64,000 bases of DNA, from contig JAOADG010000012.1 in NCBI GenBank assembly GCA_026417415.1, positions 55,836 to 119,835 on the forward strand, read 5' to 3'. This document shows, one piece after another, positions 10,201 to 17,115 of this stretch. Positions within the stretch are counted from its first letter, which is position 1. Every line of letters starts with the position of its first letter. The notes below the pieces were generated by a model, which saw nothing but the letters and a program-made list of their open reading frames with translations, did no database searches and was not told where the DNA came from. Source of the stretch: a bacterium (GTDB lineage Bacteria; Electryoneota; JAOADG01). Position numbers and translations under genes: made by a program.

Positions 10201-10245
10201 TATAACTATGAAGGTTTATTAGGTTCACTAACATTTCATTGGTAA
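7240..10245 (+). CDS. TPR protein with C-terminal outer-membrane barrel (PgaA/BcsC/YaiO-like exporter)
   Basis: 1001 residues: signal peptide (1-20, ...ASIVKA), then at least a dozen TPR units to about residue 705, each ending in the NPNDxxxRxxxA type of pattern, then roughly 290 residues of alternating beta strands ending in FHW, typical of an outer-membrane barrel. This layout (periplasmic TPR superhelix plus barrel) is that of polysaccharide export porins such as PgaA, BcsC and AlgK/E-type systems. The barrel segment also resembles YaiO-type domains. The processive GT2 gene follows directly, which supports export of its polymer through this protein. Confidence 0.8.
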   Translation: MRSWIVVFIIGIGLASIVKAESPEDILYNAKQLRYEGILIESASLYEKYLLQNPNDVEVRFEFIELLEMLKQKEKVIAQVRILRKQVPNDPRLEKYSELLISTKKEAIESKVKEFENYVSSPNPNPKTVLDYARYCASSGLVVRAFELYQQYLRLRPNDDRIKLEFAQHLGWNNRFSESEEWLNEILKNNPNNVEARMFLADIKYWQGFDDDALRQYETVLKIAPKNNRALDAITRIKKSSGYQERKLIAEAKNNPEGQALISLAKFYYSVDRFYEADSLLKLRLQRIPDDREAKKLYNEMQENRKVFFQRKIKDLENALIQNPNDASTILQLARLHSANANFSRAIELYDKYLSITGDDFNIQLERANVLNWNGDYANAIQEYLDVLSHQPDNRSAKVGLAFAQLYLNQNLEEVESLFQDELKQNPKDLEVKLGYAEVLYKQGKFDQARKMFKEIVEVDTANVTAKKALLAMDTDLSPMIYQAENVVRSNPSDLQAKKRLLGLYLDVHRFFEAEILLNELLKNSPNDPYLKSMQNEINQYKKSYALDELKNIKLQIQLYPNDTSYRIKYAQLLTLAGNFKEASEQYRLLIEREPNNPQHYLQLGEIYIAQKKLNEAQWVYQGLIERFPTNTDYRAKYAQLLAWDGKNDAALVEYEQTLAMNPNSVTALVGLANTYKWRGDSYNAYEYYQKALAIDPQNTEAINGLKSLRNVFIQGLQTYARGLHDNNGYRYNEYGSEFIAHISINTQVSIGSGSINFSQDGFRELGWSINSKLKYNFSRFTSASVESKFFQFKNRYTNSLAVNLMHDFSGINELKGLTIHLLYNYGDAVFELGSLQNLQTWTEKLITEKISSHIVYQMDTSTTLEGKVDYISISDRNSRTDLWSEIGYKISPILTIGGRYDWVSSPDTGKIGGYWAPKNYASITGWIKLANQLDRFNYEVKLNLGQVMNTKNTISTTQAKLGYKMVEWLTTDFSYFHLRTIRLDGKYNYEGLLGSLTFHW

Positions 10246-10280
10246 TCCCTAAAAAAGTGTAATTCAATACTGGAAGAAAA

Positions 10281-11732
10281 ATGGAAACGAATACAAAAAA
10301 TCAGGTTCACGAATCCAAGCAAAATCCTGTGGTAGTTAGCCAAAGTGGTCACATTGGATCCTCTTCTGCAATCACCACAACTGGTGAGCAATATGTAAAA
10401 ACTACAAGTTCCGAATGGGGTTATTGGTTTATCATCATTATGCTTTTGATCGTATTCGGAACGATAACAGTTTCTACGTACATCCTTCTGTTAAAATCTG
10501 AGTTTTCTATACCCAATATTGTCGTGAATGTGTCCATTATTTCTTTGATCTTGTTCTTGTTTTTGGTCATTGTACGATATTTAACCTTAGTCATTTTAAG
10601 TTACTTACACCATGCAAGAGATGCTGCGATTGACGATTATGACTATCCCCTTCTTCGCGTTTCCATTTTAGTACCGGCATACAACGAAGGTCCGCTGATT
10701 GGTAGATCCATTGAATCTTTACTCGAAATGGATTACCCAAACTATGAAATTGTTGTGATTGATGATGGTTCAAGAGACAATACTCTATCTGAAGCAAAAA
10801 AATGGGAAGGTACGCAACCCGGAAAATATGGTCCTGTCGTGGTTCGTGTACTAACACAACCAAATATGGGGAAAGCACATGCACTAAATCATGGCGCATC
10901 TGTGGCTACCGGTGAAATCGTGGTCTGTATGGACGGAGATAGTCGTCTTTCACCAAATACCCTTCGAGCAGCTGTACGACACTTTGCTGATCCACAAATT
11001 GTAGGTGTAGCAGGAAATGTGAAAGTACTGAATCGTGTCAATATGCTCACAAGATTGCAAGCATTGGAGTACCTTGAAGGTTTGAATTTAGTCCGACGTG
11101 CTCAAGCTTATATACACGCTGTAAATATTGTTCCCGGACCTATTGGTCTCTTTCGAAAAAGTGCATTAATGGAAGTAGGAGGTTGGGACTCGGATACTTT
11201 CGCAGAAGATTGCGACTTGACACTCAAATTGGTTACTAAAAAAGGTCACATTGAGTACGAACCAGAAGCCATTAGTTACACAGAGGCACCGGAAAAACTG
11301 CTCCAATTACTAAAACAAAGATACCGTTGGACACGAGGAATCTTACAAGCATTGCGTAAACACCGTTTCTATCTATTTAATCTGGCAGCAGGATGGAGAA
11401 GTTTACTAACCATGTGGCAGATGATTTTTGAATCTGTTTTCTGGCCCGGAATGAACATTTTAGCAAACACCATGTTTTTACTGGTTGCAATTCTATATGG
11501 TATGTCGCCACTAATCGTATTATGGTGGGTACAACTCACTGTGTTAGATACCATTGCAGCGTTGCACTCTGTAGCTATGGAGAAAGAAGAATTGCGTTTA
11601 GTTCCTTTTGCAATTTTATACCGATTTTACTTTATCCAATTGGTGGACTTTGCAAAATTGTTAGCCACCATTGAAGAGATGTTAGGCATCAAAATGAGTT
11701 GGGGTAAAGTCGAAAGAATAGGAAGATTGTAA
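10281..11732 (+). CDS. Processive family 2 glycosyltransferase (PgaC/IcaA/hyaluronan-synthase-like)
   Basis: 483-residue inner-membrane polysaccharide synthase. Two N-terminal membrane helices (about 48-71 and 80-107) precede a GT-A domain: SILVPAYNEG (128-137), IDDGS (160-164), the metal-binding DGD (218-220), the catalytic-base segment AEDCD (308-312) and QRYRW (346-350), the signature of processive synthases. Three or so helices follow at 380-465. It should use a UDP-sugar (UDP-GlcNAc or UDP-Glc) and extrude the growing chain. No PilZ domain is present. Substrate cannot be told from sequence. Follows the TPR-barrel gene with a 35-base gap. Confidence 0.88.
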   Translation: METNTKNQVHESKQNPVVVSQSGHIGSSSAITTTGEQYVKTTSSEWGYWFIIIMLLIVFGTITVSTYILLLKSEFSIPNIVVNVSIISLILFLFLVIVRYLTLVILSYLHHARDAAIDDYDYPLLRVSILVPAYNEGPLIGRSIESLLEMDYPNYEIVVIDDGSRDNTLSEAKKWEGTQPGKYGPVVVRVLTQPNMGKAHALNHGASVATGEIVVCMDGDSRLSPNTLRAAVRHFADPQIVGVAGNVKVLNRVNMLTRLQALEYLEGLNLVRRAQAYIHAVNIVPGPIGLFRKSALMEVGGWDSDTFAEDCDLTLKLVTKKGHIEYEPEAISYTEAPEKLLQLLKQRYRWTRGILQALRKHRFYLFNLAAGWRSLLTMWQMIFESVFWPGMNILANTMFLLVAILYGMSPLIVLWWVQLTVLDTIAALHSVAMEKEELRLVPFAILYRFYFIQLVDFAKLLATIEEMLGIKMSWGKVERIGRL

Positions 11733-11760
11733 CGAGTTTAAAAAAAGAAAGGAAATAATC

Positions 11761-12105
11761 ATGGAATTGGTATTAATACTATCTACTTTCATCAACTTTG
11801 TAACACTGATTGTTTTAGTGATTGTGATTGCATCCTATCTCACCTTAAAAATGAAGGAAAGAAAAACAGTGCAATTACAAAAACAAAATGTTACAGATTT
11901 AGTAGCGCAAGAAAAACTTCCAACATCAATCAACATTACCAACACACCACCAATACCAGTACAGGTATCTGTTGCGTTGTCACAGACAAACCATCAAAGT
12001 TTAGGAAATACCACACAAACACAATATCACTTTTTATCTGAACGATCAATACCTGTGAAATATGAAAATGGTAGTTGGAGATTAGGTTTTCGATCAACGC
12101 TTTAA
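11761..12105 (+). CDS. Small single-span membrane protein, cluster paralogue A
   Basis: 114 residues. One N-terminal membrane helix (about 3-30) is followed by KMKERK and a polar tail. The first 38 residues are clearly related to the protein at 12354: both read MEL..LST....TLI....I.SY...MKERK. GAAAGGAA precedes the ATG. Its place right after the synthase recalls small subunits such as PgaD, but there is no sequence similarity I can point to. Function unknown. Confidence 0.7.
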   Translation: MELVLILSTFINFVTLIVLVIVIASYLTLKMKERKTVQLQKQNVTDLVAQEKLPTSINITNTPPIPVQVSVALSQTNHQSLGNTTQTQYHFLSERSIPVKYENGSWRLGFRSTL

Positions 12106-12125
12106 TTGAAAAATAGGATCGTAAA

Positions 12126-12338
12126 ATGAACAAGAATCCGAATAAACAAATGCGATTAAATCCTTTAAGAATAATTTTCGATCAAGAAGAACTACCCAAA
12201 AGTGATTTATTTCAAATACAAGCGCAGATCGAAGTTTCAGAAAATGAACATTGCGTACAATCGGTAAATGGTTCTTATAAATCTGTTTTGGATCAACTGC
12301 CATTAAGCAGTCAATTCGTAAACTTTAAAAAACAATAA
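12126..12338 (+). CDS. Small hypothetical soluble protein
   Basis: 70 residues, no membrane segment or signal, slightly acidic in the middle. It lies between two paralogous membrane proteins with 15-20 base gaps on either side, in the same direction, which is the main support for it being a gene. No family recognised. Confidence 0.5.
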   Translation: MNKNPNKQMRLNPLRIIFDQEELPKSDLFQIQAQIEVSENEHCVQSVNGSYKSVLDQLPLSSQFVNFKKQ

Positions 12339-12353
12339 CGAAAGGAAATTACA

Positions 12354-12989
12354 ATGGAACTCATTCCATTACTTTCAACAATCATCTTCTTGATTACCTT
12401 AATCACGTTTATTGTTGCAATTGTTTCTTACATTGTCTTTCGTATGAAAGAACGAAGAAAAGCAACTGCAAGACCAAGTGCACCTGCACAACCAACGCAA
12501 CCACCGAATTTAAGTGGTGGAATGCAGTACCCTTCTAATGAAACGGTGCAGCATTCAAATCCAAATCCTGTTGTACCACCAAAGATTGTTCCAATTCCAA
12601 CACCACCACCTACGAACCAAGAACAACAAAACTATCCATCAAACTATCAACCGATGAATACGACGGGTTCTTATCCAACCCAAACGGTTCGGCAACCGCA
12701 AGTACCACCAATGCAGGTGCCGCCACCGGTACAACCACCCCAGATGATTGTACCACCACCTCCACAACCTACGATGGAACCGCAATTAACTTCGGCGCAA
12801 GCTGCATTTTTACAGAGTTTTACTGGTGAAAAAGTGCCTTTGCGAGAAACACCTTTAGAAGAACCGATGGAATCACAATCTACCATGCAACCACGTAGAT
12901 TTGTACTACCCGGTAACAAAATGCAGCAAACAAAAAGTAATCATCCACCATCTGAACCTGAGAATGGAGGTGTTTTAAGTTGGAAGTAA
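12354..12989 (+). CDS. Single-span membrane protein with proline-rich tail, cluster paralogue B
   Basis: 211 residues: N-terminal helix (about 3-30) and MKERRK stop-transfer motif shared with the protein at 11761, then a long Pro/Gln/Thr-rich segment (45-140, with PPP runs) and a short polar C-terminus containing FLQSFTGEKVPLRE. The tail is probably disordered and cytoplasmic if the basic MKERRK motif follows the positive-inside rule. AAAGGAA before the ATG. The stop codon is one base before the next gene. Perhaps a scaffold for the synthase complex, by inference only. Confidence 0.7.
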   Translation: MELIPLLSTIIFLITLITFIVAIVSYIVFRMKERRKATARPSAPAQPTQPPNLSGGMQYPSNETVQHSNPNPVVPPKIVPIPTPPPTNQEQQNYPSNYQPMNTTGSYPTQTVRQPQVPPMQVPPPVQPPQMIVPPPPQPTMEPQLTSAQAAFLQSFTGEKVPLRETPLEEPMESQSTMQPRRFVLPGNKMQQTKSNHPPSEPENGGVLSWK

Positions 12990-12990
12990 C

Positions 12991-14895
12991 ATGCGATTCA
13001 GAGTGATTTGGATTTGGATCGTTTTGAATTTCGCTTCAGCTCAAGCTGGAATTCGTGCATTGGTCATACAGTCAATGAATGATGGAAAAATCAATACAAT
13101 GGAAAAAAATAGTATCGGTTATCTGCAAATCATGAAAAATAGAGGATGGAATGTGGAATTAACATCCAGCAACGATCATCATCATTCATTTGAGAATTAT
13201 GACTTAGTTGTGATTGAGAATTCAAATCAACTCAACGATTCTACTTGGACAAAATTAAAAACATTCCAACAACGAGGTGGCTGTATTTGGATGGGTTCAA
13301 CAAATTCCAATGTAGAATCTGACCGTCATTTCCAGCAATTGAATCAATTTTTCAATGGTCAATTCAGAAAATTACCTCATCAGTCAAATGTTTCTCAGTG
13401 GATACAATTGAAAGGAGAATCTCCTGTAACCTTGAAACTTCTTCCTGGACACCGAATCAAAACCGACACAGATAATTCAGAGGCAATTGGTGTGGAAGAA
13501 ATTGATTCTAACAAAACCATAGCTTATTGGAGTAATCTTATCAACAACCCAGACGACTACTTTCTATTGAAGCCGTTGGTGGCAATGTTCTTTCATTCTG
13601 GTCGGAATAATGATCGTCTAATTTGGTGTGGTTTTCAAATATCAAACGAACCTTTTGCATCAGACCAATTAGAAAATTTTACATTAACAGAAGAGATTTT
13701 AGATTGGCTTTCAGGAAATGCTACCATTGGAATTGCTGCTTGGAAGTACGGAAGACACAGTGCTTTATCAATTCAATGTATCAGCGACTATGATTTTCCA
13801 AATATCCGCTCATTACTTAAAATACTTAGAAAACATAACGCACCAATCACCATTTTTACATCCTCTGAGGAATTAACACAATTTTCTTTACTTACAAAAG
13901 AGCTGCTCAAATTCAATTCTGAATTTGCTATCAATGGGATAAAACTTAATGAAATGACTGATGAAAGCAGTGTAAAACAAGCCGAAATAATACGAAAAGA
14001 TCTTGATAAATTTAGTAGAATCGGGCTTGTTCCAAAAGGAGTTAAACTTCATCAAGATCAATGCACACAGAATACGCTCAATGCGGTTCAAGCAGAAGGA
14101 TTAGAGTATTTATCTACTATTTCCACTTCTTTGAATGTTTATCCCCAATTTATCCACGATAAAACCAAATCTTCATTTCTAGGTGGATTGGTACTATTCT
14201 CCAAATCAAACTTAGACGATTATGATCTATTCATAAAACATAAAAAATCGGATGCTTTCAGCAATGCTGAACGTTTGTATAAAGAATTTCTAAATACCCA
14301 CCAATTGTACGGACTTTATCAGTTCAGTTTTTCCGCATCGAACATTTCTCAATGGAATTACAATATTACACTCGATTATTTTCTACAAAAAATTCAAAAA
14401 GATCAAGTATGGCTTGCCACGGCAGCAGAAATTGCTCAATGGGTGAGGCAACGTGAGCAATTAAAAGTTTCTAAGTTTAGTACAGATACCACAGTTTATG
14501 TAGAGGTGATCAATTTATCCAATGAAACAATAGAGGGAGTGGTTTTAATCATTTCACAACCGAAAAAAGTAGGTGCTGATTTTTTAGAAGTAGTCAATGT
14601 TTCAAAAGGATGTACATTTGATTTTACGGACACTGAATTGCTTATTGAATTACCTCCTTTGCCACCAAAAGCAATATTTACAGCGAAATTGGCTGAAAGA
14701 ACCAAAGGTTGGTTCAAAGTGTCCTTAAAACATTTACCTAAAATCGTTCGCTGGAGTATTCTCATTACACTAATTTTTTTCGTTGCAGCAGGATACTATT
14801 TATTTATCGCGAAAAAAAGACACATTCACGCTGCTGCTGAGAACAATACCTTGAAGGATCAAGGTCAAATTCGAAAGACAGGATCAGGAAGGTAG
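12991..14895 (+). CDS. Membrane-anchored protein with amidotransferase-like and degenerate polysaccharide-deacetylase-like domains
   Basis: 634 residues. Signal peptide 1-19; about 20-235 an alpha/beta domain like class I glutamine amidotransferase / beta-galactosidase trimerisation domains (FENYDLVVIENSNQL, then a GGCIWMGS turn); about 250-480 a NodB-like barrel pattern (SALSIQCISDYDFPNIRSLL, later VPKGVKLHQD and EGLEYLSTI); about 490-580 a beta-sandwich; a membrane helix at 586-607 with a short basic cytoplasmic tail. The deacetylase HxxxH zinc motif is not present, so catalysis is doubtful. The protein at 14979 has the same domain order. Likely periplasmic with a C-terminal anchor, and probably acts on or senses the polymer. 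Confidence 0.6.
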   Translation: MRFRVIWIWIVLNFASAQAGIRALVIQSMNDGKINTMEKNSIGYLQIMKNRGWNVELTSSNDHHHSFENYDLVVIENSNQLNDSTWTKLKTFQQRGGCIWMGSTNSNVESDRHFQQLNQFFNGQFRKLPHQSNVSQWIQLKGESPVTLKLLPGHRIKTDTDNSEAIGVEEIDSNKTIAYWSNLINNPDDYFLLKPLVAMFFHSGRNNDRLIWCGFQISNEPFASDQLENFTLTEEILDWLSGNATIGIAAWKYGRHSALSIQCISDYDFPNIRSLLKILRKHNAPITIFTSSEELTQFSLLTKELLKFNSEFAINGIKLNEMTDESSVKQAEIIRKDLDKFSRIGLVPKGVKLHQDQCTQNTLNAVQAEGLEYLSTISTSLNVYPQFIHDKTKSSFLGGLVLFSKSNLDDYDLFIKHKKSDAFSNAERLYKEFLNTHQLYGLYQFSFSASNISQWNYNITLDYFLQKIQKDQVWLATAAEIAQWVRQREQLKVSKFSTDTTVYVEVINLSNETIEGVVLIISQPKKVGADFLEVVNVSKGCTFDFTDTELLIELPPLPPKAIFTAKLAERTKGWFKVSLKHLPKIVRWSILITLIFFVAAGYYLFIAKKRHIHAAAENNTLKDQGQIRKTGSGR

Positions 14896-14978
14896 AATGT
14901 ATCAAATTGAAGTGACAAGATAATTTAAGATAAGGTGAAAAAGGAAAATCAAATCAAATTTGATAACAGGGGTATAAC

Positions 14979-17081
14979 GTGGAAAACACAAATTCAACAC
15001 CCAAACAAAACGCTGGTAAAAAATCGCTTCAACGCTCTAAGCGTAGAAACTTAGAGCAAGTAGGAAGAAGCAGAACAGCATTCTTTACAGTGCGAATGTT
15101 CACACTGATGTTTCTTCTTGCAGTCATAGGATACTGGGGTTATACACAAGTCATGAGTCAAATGTATGGACGATTTGATTTATTTCAACATGAAACTGAA
15201 AGAACAGCTGGTGTACCTGAAGGATGGTATGGTGACCCGAGAGTAATTCTCATTAATCCTGCTCGTACTGAAATATTTTTGAGAAATCAGTTAGATACAG
15301 CAAGATGGCCCTATGGACCAAGGAATGATGACTGGCCGTTAGCAGATACATTATGGTATGCAAAAGGAATTAAAAGAGTAGCAAAAAAAGATGTAGAAGC
15401 CTGGAGATTAACAGGTGATCGTTCCAGAGAAGGAATGCTGGTAGATTACTGGAAAGATTATTTAACCAAGAAAAATATCTATTACAAAGTGTACGAAGAA
15501 CCAGCCTTGTTAGGAGATTTGACCACATTTGACTTAATGATTTTACCGGGTGCTGTTTTATTATCTGATGCAGAGAAATCAGCAATCAAAAAGTTTGTAG
15601 CAAATGGAGGAAATATTCTGACCTGTTGGTCAATCGGTGCTAGAAATGAAAATGCTGAATGGATTGGTTTTGATTTTTTATCACAACTGATTGGAGCAAT
15701 TCCCACTTTTGATGTAAGGGATACTACAGGTGGAACAAGTGTTGTACTCAACGGGAATAGTCCAATCAATGCAATGATACCTCCGGGTACACATTTAGAG
15801 TTTTTCACCTACAATGCATTTATTACCATGGAAGTTGTCGAGCCAAGATCACATGTTGGGGGATGGTGGTTTTATCCTTATTGGAAGGAAAATGCCAATC
15901 CAAATCAGCGTGCAATGATAGTTCATGGTGAATACCTGAAAGGGAAATTCGTTTGGTTTTCATTTACACCAGAAACTATTCAAGATGCAAAAAACAATCA
16001 CATCATATTCGATCGAATGGTTAACAATGCGATACATTGGTTGCATGGTAAACCGTTAGTCAATGTAAATTTATGGCCCATTGGATATCGTTCAGCAGCT
16101 GCGTTAATCCTCAATGTAACTGGGAATACCTATGAATATGAAAAGTTATCCAATTCAATAGATTTTGGTTCAACACAAATGGATTTATTAGTAGATACTG
16201 ATTTTCCGATCAGTAATAAAATGAAAATTCCCACTCAATCAGATTGGATCATCAAAGCCAATCCTAAAATAAAACTGAGTGATAACGACATCATTGAACA
16301 AAATAAATGGATGAAATATCAAGTTGAACGAGTGGAAAAGGCGATCGGAAAATCTCCAGTGGGTTATATGCCACCTAACTGGAATTCAGATGGAAATACA
16401 TACATCGTATGTGCAAGAAATAACTTAAAATTCCTTTTATCCGATCAAAATCCACGGCATTATGGTCCTGAATCCAGATTGATCAAACACAGTGGATGGT
16501 GGGTCTTTCAAAGAAAATCACATTTGTTAACTATGCCTAAGGCATCTGTTTCCTTAGATGAATGGTTAAATGTAAAATCATTGGAAAGTTCTAAAAATGC
16601 TGTACTTTGGATGAAAGCAGATTTACAACGGATTGCAAATGCTGGTGGATTGTATGTTGGAATCTTTGATGCATCAACTTCTATTGATGAAGAGAAAGAA
16701 TTTTTGCAAGATATTTCAAATTCAATTGATTCTTTAGGTATGTGGAGAGCACCAATTAGTAAAATCATGGAAAGATACGGTGCATGGATAAATATCAAAG
16801 CAAGTGCAGAACCTGTATCAAAAACGCGTATACGCGTGAATATATCTAATACCGGAAATTTTACGATTAGGGACATTCCAGTTACAGTGTACCTTATTAG
16901 GGAGTTCGAATCTGTAACGGCAAAACCTGAACAAGTATCAGGACAAATTCGTAGGACTGTATGGAATCGATCTCAAGGTATGTTCACATTCACAATTGAA
17001 AAAATTGGTGCGAAAGATAACGTTACCATTTACATTGACGTAGCAGCAAAAGGTGTCGGAAGAATTGCAGCAGCAAATTAA
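14979..17081 (+). CDS. Second amidotransferase/deacetylase-like membrane protein
   Basis: 700 residues, GTG start behind ACAGGGG. A basic N-terminus is followed by a membrane helix at 39-57, so this relative of the 12991 protein is anchored at its N-terminus with the rest periplasmic. About 150-355 is the amidotransferase-like domain (FDLMILPGAVLLSDAE, NGGNILTCWS), about 365-590 the deacetylase-like barrel (GYRSAAALILNVTGN, KSPVGYMPPNWNSDG, AVLWMKADL), about 600-690 a beta-sandwich. The catalytic Asp and His positions of active NodB enzymes are not recognisable. Pairing of two such proteins with a GT2 synthase is unusual. Confidence 0.6.
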   Translation: MENTNSTPKQNAGKKSLQRSKRRNLEQVGRSRTAFFTVRMFTLMFLLAVIGYWGYTQVMSQMYGRFDLFQHETERTAGVPEGWYGDPRVILINPARTEIFLRNQLDTARWPYGPRNDDWPLADTLWYAKGIKRVAKKDVEAWRLTGDRSREGMLVDYWKDYLTKKNIYYKVYEEPALLGDLTTFDLMILPGAVLLSDAEKSAIKKFVANGGNILTCWSIGARNENAEWIGFDFLSQLIGAIPTFDVRDTTGGTSVVLNGNSPINAMIPPGTHLEFFTYNAFITMEVVEPRSHVGGWWFYPYWKENANPNQRAMIVHGEYLKGKFVWFSFTPETIQDAKNNHIIFDRMVNNAIHWLHGKPLVNVNLWPIGYRSAAALILNVTGNTYEYEKLSNSIDFGSTQMDLLVDTDFPISNKMKIPTQSDWIIKANPKIKLSDNDIIEQNKWMKYQVERVEKAIGKSPVGYMPPNWNSDGNTYIVCARNNLKFLLSDQNPRHYGPESRLIKHSGWWVFQRKSHLLTMPKASVSLDEWLNVKSLESSKNAVLWMKADLQRIANAGGLYVGIFDASTSIDEEKEFLQDISNSIDSLGMWRAPISKIMERYGAWINIKASAEPVSKTRIRVNISNTGNFTIRDIPVTVYLIREFESVTAKPEQVSGQIRRTVWNRSQGMFTFTIEKIGAKDNVTIYIDVAAKGVGRIAAAN

Positions 17082-17115
17082 ATCAACAAAAACAAGTGTA
17101 AGTTTTGGAGTAAAA

